DNA of 5,550 nucleotides, taken from the NCBI GenBank assembly GCA_937891875.1, contig CALATR010000757.1, positions 1 to 5,550 on the forward strand, given 5' to 3'. The notes beneath the pieces are model-generated. The model did not search any database. It had not been told where the DNA came from and saw nothing but the letters and a program-made list of their open reading frames with translations. Both the position numbers and the translations under genes were made by a program. Origin of the DNA: an uncultured Pseudomonadota bacterium (GTDB lineage Bacteria > Myxococcota_A > UBA796 > GCA-2862545). Below are positions 1 to 5,335 of the stretch, one piece after another. Within the stretch, counting starts at the first letter, position 1. The number at the start of each line of letters is the position of its first letter.

Positions 1-663
1 CGCCTCGGTGAACAGGCCGTAGTCGGCGGCCAGCTCCCGGGCGATGGGCTTCGCGTCGTCTGGATGGATGTCGCCCAGCAGGTCGGCGAGTCCCTGCAGG
101 TCCAGGCCGGCCGCCAGGTGCACCTCCGCGACCACCTGCACGTGCTCGATCCGCTCGCTCGCGTCCCCCGAGGTCCGGTCCACCAGGTCCAGGCCCAGCC
201 GCGCGTCCACGTCGGCCACCATCTCGGTGTCGACGTCCTTCAGACCCGACTGCAGGCCCGAGAGCCCCTCGCGCGCGTCCTGGATGTCCTGGCTCCAGCC
301 CAGGTTCTCCTGGTCCAGCAGCTCCTCCGCGGTGGAGAGCGCCCCTTCGGCCTCCTCCACCGCCGCGAGGGTGCGGGCCCCAGCACCACTGAAGTCACCG
401 AGCGAGTCGCGGTCGAACCCATCGGCCATCGCAGACGCCTCGTCCACCGCGTCCTTGAGGTGGGCATTGCCGCGCACGGTCTCCGCCGAGGCCGCGCTGG
501 CCACCTGCAGGAGGTAGGCGCCGTAGTCCTCGTTCAACGTGCTCGACCCGCTCGAGAGCAGGCGATCGAGAACCTCGTCGTTGCGCTCGATGCACGCCTC
601 GTCCGGCGCGAGGACGAGGGGCTCGGGGACGAGAGGAGACTTCCCGCAGAGCTGCTGACCCAT
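1..663 (-). CDS. Hypothetical acidic helical protein (N-terminal part, runs off the left edge)
   Basis: I do not recognise this family. The frame is open from an ATG at 661-663 to base 1, giving 221 residues with no stop, so the gene continues beyond the window. A GGAG ribosome-binding site (CTCC at 669-672 on the plus strand) lies 5 nt before the ATG, which supports this start. There is no signal peptide or membrane segment, so a cytoplasmic location is inferred. The protein is rich in Asp, Glu, Ala and Leu. Residues about 99-148 look like a coiled coil: V102, L109, L116, W123, A130, L137 and V144 are spaced exactly seven apart, and I127, L134, L141 and M148 fill the partner position. Cysteines are at 6 and 24. 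The part after residue 180 looks like a separate helical region. The gene is transcribed divergently from the metalloprotease gene. A structural or scaffold protein is possible, but nothing in the sequence shows a function. Confidence 0.75.
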   Translation of the reverse strand, partial: MGQQLCGKSPLVPEPLVLAPDEACIERNDEVLDRLLSSGSSTLNEDYGAYLLQVASAASAETVRGNAHLKDAVDEASAMADGFDRDSLGDFSGAGARTLAAVEEAEGALSTAEELLDQENLGWSQDIQDAREGLSGLQSGLKDVDTEMVADVDARLGLDLVDRTSGDASERIEHVQVVAEVHLAAGLDLQGLADLLGDIHPDDAKPIARELAADYGLFTEA

Positions 664-717
664 GATGACTCCAGGTTCCCCTCCTGGCTATCCGCCGCCT
701 TTGCCCTCCCACGTCGG

Positions 718-737
718 CTGACACGACCTGACACGAA
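718..737. repeat. Tandem direct repeat, 9 bp identical at 10-bp period, in the divergent intergenic region
   Basis: CTGACACGA occurs at 718-726 and again at 728-736, separated by one base, so the copies are exactly one helical turn apart. A degraded third unit may follow at 738-747 (starting CTGGGAC). The repeat sits between two divergent starts (663 minus and 779 plus), about 55 bp from the former and 40 bp from the latter. That is a reasonable place for a regulator to bind. CTGACA also resembles a -35 hexamer (TTGACA), but no good -10 follows at 16-18 bp from either copy. The repeat is seen directly; the operator role is inference. Confidence 0.4.
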
Positions 738-743
738 CTGGGA

Positions 744-759
744 CCCCGCTGCGACGGGG
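744..759. other. Small GC-rich inverted repeat upstream of the metalloprotease gene
   Basis: CCCCG at 744-748 can pair with CGGGG at 755-759 around a 6-base loop. It would form a short hairpin in the leader of the metalloprotease mRNA if transcription starts upstream of it. The ribosome-binding GAGG at 767-770 lies 7 bases downstream and is not enclosed. There is no T-run, so it is not a recognisable intrinsic terminator. In DNA this GC-rich, a 5-bp stem may be chance. Confidence 0.2.
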
Positions 760-778
760 GGCGGACGAGGTTCGGGTC

Positions 779-1942
779 ATGCGCTGCCCCCGAACCGCCG
801 TCGCCGTCCCGATCGTGCTGATGAGCCTCGCCTGCCGAGGCGAGACCGAGCCGACCGACCTGCCACACAGCGAGACCTGGACCTGCACCGAGCTCGACGT
901 GCTCCCGGAGTGTCCGGAGGACGCGATCGTGCTGACCGGCGAGCCGATCGCGGTCGACGTGGACCTCGACTGGACCCTCCAGTGCGGGGCCGCCGTCGGA
1001 CCGGTGCTCTACGTCGCCCTCCCCGACGAGCTCACCGCGGTGCACCTCACGGTCGACGCCGGCCTGACCGAGACCGGCATGGAGCTCGGGCTGGATGGCG
1101 CGCCGCTCGTCACCCGCGATGCGTGGGGGACCCTGCCCCAGCGCCTGTACCGCGCACGAGCCTCCTCCGCCTTGCTCCCCAACGGCGATGGTCCGCCTCC
1201 GACCGGCTGTCTGGCCGTGCTGCCCCTGGTCTTCGATCTGGACGCCGACGGCGGGAGTGCGCGGGTCTGGATCCACTCCCGCCTGGGTGCGGTGCCCGAC
1301 CGCGGGGTGCTGCCCATCCACCTCGTCCGGACCGACACCGACGACGTCGACGCTCGCGCAGCCATCGGCGTGGCCTCCCGGATCCTCTTGGAACAAGCTG
1401 GCATCCAGCTCGAGATAGCCAGCGTGGAGGCCGGCCCCGACGAGCCCCTGCTGGAGGGCCCGCACGACCTGTTGATGACGCTCGATGGGCCCGCCGACGC
1501 CGCCCCGGTGGTGTTCGTCGAGCTCCTGGCTGGCGGTGCCCTCGGCGAAGCAGGCGGTGTGCCGGCCAGCCTGGCACCGGGCACGCCGAGCCACGGGGTG
1601 GTGCTCGCCCTCGAGCGCTACCGCGACCACGAGGGCTTTGACGCCCAGTCCGCCGGTGAGGCCGTCGCCCACGAGCTGGGCCACTACCTGGGCCTGTTCC
1701 ACACATCCGAGATGGGCGGCGGCCCCCACGACCCGCTCGCCGACACCCCCGAGTGCCGGCGCGAGCACGACGCCAACGGCGATGGCGCGCTCCAGGACGA
1801 CGAATGCCCCGGTGATGTCGCCGGCAACCTGATGTTCCACACCCACCTGAAGGACCGGCGCCCGCTGGTCCTCACCCCCAGCCAGGCCGCCGTGCTGCGG
1901 CGTTCCCCCGCCATTCTGCCCAACCCCGAGGAGACCCGATGA
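779..1942 (+). CDS. Lipoprotein metzincin-type zinc metalloprotease, M43 (pappalysin)-like
   Basis: A secreted, probably lipid-anchored zinc endopeptidase of 387 residues. The ATG has GAGG (767-770) 8 nt upstream. A signal peptide (basic MRCPR, then a hydrophobic stretch) ends in SLAC, giving Cys19 as the lipidation site; Ser at -3 is off consensus. Residues about 50-170 look like a beta-rich N-terminal domain. The catalytic part holds a complete HExxHxxGxxH zinc motif: ligands H298, H302 and H308, and catalytic E299. DTPEC follows at 322-326, a Met-turn NLM at 350-352, then an LTPSQ segment at 365-369. DTP after the zinc motif and this C-terminal order match family M43 (pappalysins, ulilysin). 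Between C326 and C343 lies a perfect 12-residue EF-hand loop at 331-342 (D, N, D, G, L, E at positions 1, 3, 5, 6, 8, 12). C36/C45, C69/C144 and C326/C343 could form disulfides. All catalytic residues are present, so activity is likely; the substrate is unknown. The stop overlaps the next start as ATGA. Confidence 0.9.
   Translation: MRCPRTAVAVPIVLMSLACRGETEPTDLPHSETWTCTELDVLPECPEDAIVLTGEPIAVDVDLDWTLQCGAAVGPVLYVALPDELTAVHLTVDAGLTETGMELGLDGAPLVTRDAWGTLPQRLYRARASSALLPNGDGPPPTGCLAVLPLVFDLDADGGSARVWIHSRLGAVPDRGVLPIHLVRTDTDDVDARAAIGVASRILLEQAGIQLEIASVEAGPDEPLLEGPHDLLMTLDGPADAAPVVFVELLAGGALGEAGGVPASLAPGTPSHGVVLALERYRDHEGFDAQSAGEAVAHELGHYLGLFHTSEMGGGPHDPLADTPECRREHDANGDGALQDDECPGDVAGNLMFHTHLKDRRPLVLTPSQAAVLRRSPAILPNPEETR
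1928..1942 (+). promoter_or_regulatory. Ribosome-binding site and ATGA stop/start overlap coupling two lipoprotein genes
   Basis: GAGGAG at 1928-1933 lies inside the last codons of the metalloprotease gene, 5 nt before the ATG at 1939. The metalloprotease stop TGA (1940-1942) shares bases with that ATG. This is the classic layout for translational coupling. It decides the start of the beta-helix gene and implies co-transcription and linked expression of the two proteins. Confidence 0.85.
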
Positions 1943-4236
1943 ACCCGAAGACCCTGCTGCGTCCGCTCGCCCTCACGCTCCTGGTCGGAGCCGTCGGCTG
2001 CGACAACGGCGAGGAGACGCCAGCGGACGGCGAGCGTCCGGTCGAGCGCCTCGCGGCGGCCCCCGAGATCCCCTGGTTGGACGGTGGACTGCCGATCGAC
2101 GCGCCGGTGTGGACCTGTCCGGAAGGCTGGACCGCGGCCAGCTCCGCGCATGGTCACGACGTGTGCGAGCCGTGGGCGGGAGGCGTCCGCCCCACCTGCG
2201 GGGATCACCAGATCGCCGTCCCCGGTGAGTCCGCCTGCGTCGACCTCGGTTCCGCCTGTCCCAGCGGCACCTGGCCCACGGATCTGCCGTCGACCGGGGT
2301 GATCCGGGTCGACACCGAGGCATCCGAAGGGGGCGATGGCAGCCTGGAAGCACCGTTTCGGACCCTTGGCGCCGCGATGTCCGCAGCAGGCGCCGGAGAC
2401 ACCATCGTCGTGGCGCGAGGCAGGTACGACGAGGGCGTCGAGGTCAGAGCCGGCGTGCACCTGCGCGGCGTCTGCGTCGCCGAGACCGTGCTCACGCGCT
2501 CGGTCTGCGAGGACGACCGCGAGGACGCGGTCTTGATCCTCGGTGGCGACTCCATCGTGCGCGACCTCACCATCGCCGAGGCGGAGTGCGCGTCCATCGA
2601 CGTGCAGGGGGGAACCCCGACGGTCCATGATGTCGCGATCCTCGGCGGACGAAGGGCTGGAGTCCGGGTCCGTGCGGGTACCGCCACCCTGCACGACGTG
2701 CGCGTCGACGGGACCCGCCCCAGGGTCTCGGACGGCTACGCAGGCCAGGGCGTCTACGTGCACGACAGCGGCGGTATGGTGCTGTCGCGGGCCCAGGTGA
2801 GCGGCAACTCCGCGCGCGGGCTGCTCCTCGATGGCCCCGGCACCACCACCCTCGAGGACGTCACCGTGAGCGGGACCCTCCTGGACCAGGACGGTGCTCT
2901 GGGCATCGGCGTCGTCGCGCAAGGCGGGCACGTGCTGTCGGGATCGAGACTGGCCGTGGAGGACGGCCACGGCGGGTTGTCTGCCTTCGAGGGCGCAGAG
3001 GCCTCGCTCGAAGACGTCGTCGTCCGGGGTCATGAACCGGACACGAAGCGGGGGATCTTCGGGCGCTGCCTGGAGCTGGCGGAGGCGGCCGACGGTACGT
3101 TCTCCCGGATCTGGGGCGTCGGGTGTTCCAACGTCAGCGTGGTGTCCATCGGCGCCTCCGTCTCGATCACCGACGGGGTGTTCGAGGACCTCACCCTGGG
3201 TGCCCCGGACCTGGGGAGCGGCCACTTCGTCTCGGTCACCCCTGGGGCGTCCATCCGCCTCGAGCGGGTGATCGCCGAGGAGAGTGGCGGGCAGAGCGCC
3301 ATTGTCTGGGAGCAGGGCGAGCTGGAGCTGCACCACACCCGGCTCATCGGCAGCACCCGGGTCGGCAACGGATGCGGCGTCCAGGTCGAGGAGCGCAGCA
3401 AGGCGCTGCTCGACCACGTCGCGATCAGCGGCATGGCGGCCTGCGGCGTGCTCGGCCTGCCCGGCTCCACCGTGAACGCGACGGACGTCTCCATCGAGGG
3501 AGGCTCCACCTACAACGCCCCAGGCGTCGACCTCATGGGTCAGGGAAGCCTGAGGCGGGTGCTCGTCAGCCAGCACCACGGCTCGGGCGCCTGGATCCAC
3601 CGGGGCGGGACCATCTCGGTCGAAGACAGCGTGTTCCGCGACATCATGCCCGACGGCGTCGGAGACTTCGGCGAGGGCCTGTGGGTCGGCGAGGGGGCGG
3701 ACGCCGTGCTCGACCGAGTCGCCTTCGAGAACACCGGTCTGCTGGGCATCCTGGTGGACGGCTCGACCCTCGCCCTGACCGACGTGCGCATCGACACCAC
3801 CCGTGGAGACGGGGACGGGCTCGGCGGCGACGGACTGTACGTCCGAGGCGATGGAGAGGTCAGCGGCTCCGGACTGGAGATCCGCGGAACCCGCCAGGCC
3901 GGACTCAGGCTCGGTCCCGATGCCTCCGCCACCCTCTCCGGCGTCTGGATTGCCAACACCGACACCATGGTCTGTGCCAACGGAGGCTGTGCAGAGTCCG
4001 ACGCGGCAGTCGGCGTCTACGTCGACGGCGGCACCCTGGAGCTGTCCGACTTCGGGGTCGTCGACAACGGGAGCGCGGGCGTCGTGAACGACGGCGGAAC
4101 CGTCAGCCTCACCGACGGCGGCATCGCCGGCAGCCCGATCGGTCTGCTGGGCGGGGCCACGCTGCAGGACGTGGAGTTCGCCGAGAACGACGAGAACGAG
4201 TCCACCACGGAGCCGCCGACCCTCGTGGACTACTGA
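1939..4236 (+). CDS. Lipoprotein with right-handed parallel beta-helix repeats
   Basis: A 765-residue secreted protein, probably lipidated at Cys21 (hydrophobic residues 6-20, lipobox AVGC). The start is fixed by a strong upstream GAGGAG and the ATGA overlap. Order of parts: a Pro/Glu-rich linker (about 22-55); a cysteine module with C60, C76, C87, C100 and C107; a DUF1565-like entry segment at about 120-180 (GDGSxxAPFRTL, then GDTIVVARGRY); then roughly 21 beta-helix rungs to about residue 750, and a short acidic tail. Rungs carry a recurring LxDVxVxG-like strand followed by Gly-x-Gly turns, as in LEDVTVSGT at 305 and LTDVRIDTT at 613. Long loops rich in Asp and Gly occur at many alternate rungs. 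The proteins this fold resembles are polysaccharide-acting enzymes, adhesins and the NosD/pectate-lyase-like group. I can point to no catalytic residues, so binding or a surface structural role is as likely as lyase or hydrolase activity. Asp22 follows the lipid Cys. Similar lipoproteins are common in Myxococcota (family knowledge). Confidence 0.88.
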   Translation: MNPKTLLRPLALTLLVGAVGCDNGEETPADGERPVERLAAAPEIPWLDGGLPIDAPVWTCPEGWTAASSAHGHDVCEPWAGGVRPTCGDHQIAVPGESACVDLGSACPSGTWPTDLPSTGVIRVDTEASEGGDGSLEAPFRTLGAAMSAAGAGDTIVVARGRYDEGVEVRAGVHLRGVCVAETVLTRSVCEDDREDAVLILGGDSIVRDLTIAEAECASIDVQGGTPTVHDVAILGGRRAGVRVRAGTATLHDVRVDGTRPRVSDGYAGQGVYVHDSGGMVLSRAQVSGNSARGLLLDGPGTTTLEDVTVSGTLLDQDGALGIGVVAQGGHVLSGSRLAVEDGHGGLSAFEGAEASLEDVVVRGHEPDTKRGIFGRCLELAEAADGTFSRIWGVGCSNVSVVSIGASVSITDGVFEDLTLGAPDLGSGHFVSVTPGASIRLERVIAEESGGQSAIVWEQGELELHHTRLIGSTRVGNGCGVQVEERSKALLDHVAISGMAACGVLGLPGSTVNATDVSIEGGSTYNAPGVDLMGQGSLRRVLVSQHHGSGAWIHRGGTISVEDSVFRDIMPDGVGDFGEGLWVGEGADAVLDRVAFENTGLLGILVDGSTLALTDVRIDTTRGDGDGLGGDGLYVRGDGEVSGSGLEIRGTRQAGLRLGPDASATLSGVWIANTDTMVCANGGCAESDAAVGVYVDGGTLELSDFGVVDNGSAGVVNDGGTVSLTDGGIAGSPIGLLGGATLQDVEFAENDENESTTEPPTLVDY

Positions 4237-4246
4237 GCGGCCGGGC

Positions 4247-4260
4247 TCGACGACCGTCGA
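4247..4260. other. Short inverted repeat just after the beta-helix gene
   Basis: TCGAC at 4247-4251 pairs with GTCGA at 4256-4260 around a 4-base loop, 10 bases after the stop of the beta-helix gene. No T-run follows, so it is not a standard intrinsic terminator. It might stabilise an mRNA 3' end or be chance. Confidence 0.2.
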
Positions 4261-4290
4261 CTTCGGTGGATATGCCGCCTTCAACCGAAG
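4261..4290 (+). promoter_or_regulatory. Inverted repeat abutting the ribosome-binding site of the GNAT gene
   Basis: CTTCGGT at 4261-4267 is perfectly complementary to ACCGAAG at 4284-4290 with a 16-base loop. The right arm runs into the purine-rich AAGGGGGAA that serves as ribosome-binding site for the ATG at 4299. A folded leader could therefore partly hide the site. The alternative in-frame ATG at 4272 falls inside the loop. The complementarity is seen directly; any regulatory role is inference. The arms could also be a protein-binding palindrome in the 62-bp gap. Confidence 0.35.
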
Positions 4291-4298
4291 GGGGAAGT

Positions 4299-4808
4299 AT
4301 GTCCATCGTGGCGGTCGCCATGCACCACGAACGCGCGATCAAGGAGTTCGAAGCCGACTTCGAGCGCGCGGGCGAGTCTCGCATCCCGGCCTGGTTCGCC
4401 GATCCGTCCTGGTCGCAGGAGGACCGGGTCGCGCGGGTGAACGGCTGGTCCGAGGGCCGCTTCCTGCCCGCCGGCTGGAAGCCCTGCACCACCCGCTTCT
4501 ATGAGCGAGCCGGCGAGCTGCTCGGCGTCGTGAACGTCCGCCACGTGCTCGACGAGCGCATGCGCCGCCTCGGCGGCCACGTCGGCTACTCCGTCCGCCC
4601 ATCCGCCCGACGCCAGGGGATCGGCACCGCCCTGCTCGCCGCGGGTCTGGAGGTCCTCGGCGATCTCGGCGTCGATCAGGCGCTCCTGACCTGCGATCAG
4701 GACAACACCGGCTCCATCCGGATCATCGAGGGCCACGGCGGCGTCCCCACCGCGCCCGTCGTGCGCGAGGACGGCATCACCTTGCGCTTCTGGGTGCCGG
4801 TGCCGTGA
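4299..4808 (+). CDS. GNAT-family N-acetyltransferase (COG3981 type)
   Basis: A cytoplasmic acetyltransferase of 169 residues that would transfer acetyl from acetyl-CoA to an unidentified amine. The acetyl-CoA-binding motif A is clear: GYSVRP (96-101) then R104-x-x-G107-x-G109, the pyrophosphate-binding Q/R-x-x-G-x-G/A signature, followed by an Ala/Leu-rich helix. CDQDN at 132-136 and S139 in the following helix, then the closing HGG (146-148), match the uncharacterised COG3981 group. So do the N-terminal AGESRIPAWF segment and NVRH at 79-82. The length is normal and no motif is missing. The ATG at 4299 is preferred because a purine-rich AGGGGGA site precedes it by 4 nt. An in-frame ATG at 4272 would add nine residues but has poorer ribosome-binding sequence. 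The gene follows the lipoprotein pair by 62 bp and could be read through from it, but no functional link is evident. Its end overlaps the opposing gene. Confidence 0.9.
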   Translation: MSIVAVAMHHERAIKEFEADFERAGESRIPAWFADPSWSQEDRVARVNGWSEGRFLPAGWKPCTTRFYERAGELLGVVNVRHVLDERMRRLGGHVGYSVRPSARRQGIGTALLAAGLEVLGDLGVDQALLTCDQDNTGSIRIIEGHGGVPTAPVVREDGITLRFWVPVP

Positions 4809-5238
4809 CGCACGACGGCGACATGTACCGGCTGGTCCGGGTCTGAAAGCACACGCAGCCCTCGCGGCGGCCGGCGTCCGCGGGGCAGGGTGGCGGGGGC
4901 TCCCCATAGCCGTGGACCATGATCGGCACGTCATCGCCCGGATCCCGATCGACCTCGAGGGTGGGGAGCACGACCTGGACGACGTTGCGACGCCGGCGCA
5001 CCCGATGGGCCACCAGGACGGGCGCCTTGCCAGGTGCGGTGACCAGGAGGTTCAGCTCGTCTCCGATCGCGTGTGCGCCGAGCTCGCGACAGCCGGTCTC
5101 GGGGGGCCCGGGCTCGTCTTCGCCGCCCAGCAGCACCCGCGCCGCCACGGCGGGCTCCTCGGCCGAGGTCACCGGACAGACCTCCACCGTCCGCACGTCG
5201 GCGGCCCAAGCGGACAGAGCGAGCACGAGGATCAGCAT
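4777..5238 (-). CDS. Small secreted hypothetical protein with six cysteines
   Basis: I do not recognise this family. From the ATG at 5238 it has 153 residues. The ATG is directly preceded on the minus strand by AAGGTAGGGGAG, which contains a usable ribosome-binding site. The protein opens with a very short hydrophobic signal (MLILVLALSAWA, probable cleavage after AWA at residue 12). The mature part has C21, C50, C118, C128, C130 and C143, an even number compatible with disulfides after export. Residues about 50-95 look beta-rich with an RRRRN basic patch at 81-85. A proline run precedes C118, and a CVC motif is at 128-130. An in-frame GTG at 5277 would add 13 residues with five basic ones and give a more classical signal peptide, but lacks a well-placed ribosome-binding site. 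The last codons overlap the opposing GNAT gene by 32 bp. The gene is divergent from the cvfB-like gene. No enzyme motif is visible; a periplasmic or surface protein is inferred. Confidence 0.65.
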   Translation of the reverse strand: MLILVLALSAWAADVRTVEVCPVTSAEEPAVAARVLLGGEDEPGPPETGCRELGAHAIGDELNLLVTAPGKAPVLVAHRVRRRRNVVQVVLPTLEVDRDPGDDVPIMVHGYGEPPPPCPADAGRREGCVCFQTRTSRYMSPSCVTAPAPRSAR

Positions 5239-5307
5239 CTCCCCTACCTTCGCACGTCTCGGCCAGCGGCGGGCCACGCCCGAGTCCCGCGCCCCTCACC
5301 GCCGCGC

Positions 5308-5313
5308 TAGAAG
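5308..5313 (+). promoter_or_regulatory. Candidate -10 element for the cvfB-like gene
   Basis: TAGAAG, in the context GCTAGAAG, is the only AT-leaning hexamer in the otherwise very GC-rich 97-bp divergent gap. It lies 22 nt before the ATG at 5336, a reasonable distance for a short leader. No convincing -35 is seen 16-18 bp upstream. This is a position and composition argument only. Confidence 0.25.
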
Positions 5314-5335
5314 CCCTCCCCTTCCCGAGGTCTCC

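Noticed and set aside
671..687. CCAGG/CCTGG inverted repeat upstream of the left-edge gene, with an AGGAGG-like purine run in its loop on the minus strand
   Set aside because: It has only a 5-bp stem, and the purine run is about 16 nt from the ATG, too far to be the ribosome-binding site. The closer GGAG explains the start. Probably chance in this composition.
685..704. Sigma-54-like promoter (TGGC then TTTGC)
   Set aside because: The GG and GC elements are 17 bases apart instead of the 12 required, so it does not fit the -24/-12 spacing.
64..1641. 525-codon open frame on the plus strand
   Set aside because: It is antisense to the left-edge gene and then overlaps the metalloprotease gene in another frame. 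The product is an Arg/Pro-rich shadow typical of GC-rich DNA.
395..1846. 483-codon open frame on the minus strand across the first intergenic region and the metalloprotease gene
   Set aside because: It crosses the divergent intergenic region and runs antisense to the HExxHxxGxxH protease. It also overlaps the N-terminal part of the minus-strand gene in another frame. No domain is recognisable.
1684..4284. 866-codon open frame on the minus strand opposite the beta-helix gene
   Set aside because: It lies antisense to a protein with a clear lipobox, ribosome-binding site and beta-helix repeats. Its translation is low-complexity Ala/Asp/Gly/Val with no motif. Long antisense frames are expected where third codon positions are nearly all G or C.
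3123..4298. In-frame upstream extension of the GNAT gene into the beta-helix gene
   Set aside because: The extra sequence is Arg/Gly-rich out-of-frame reading of the beta-helix gene. The GNAT fold is complete from the ATG at 4299, which has its own ribosome-binding site.
5239..5277. GTG start extending the small secreted protein by 13 residues
   Set aside because: There is no ribosome-binding site at a proper distance, while the ATG at 5238 is preceded by AAGGTAGGGGAG. It is not fully excluded, because it would give a better basic signal-peptide start.
4809..5335. Possible open frame on the plus strand at 4912-5310 opposite the small secreted gene
   Set aside because: Its product has no recognisable domain, signal or ribosome-binding site. 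The minus-strand frame has a start with a ribosome-binding site and an export signal.
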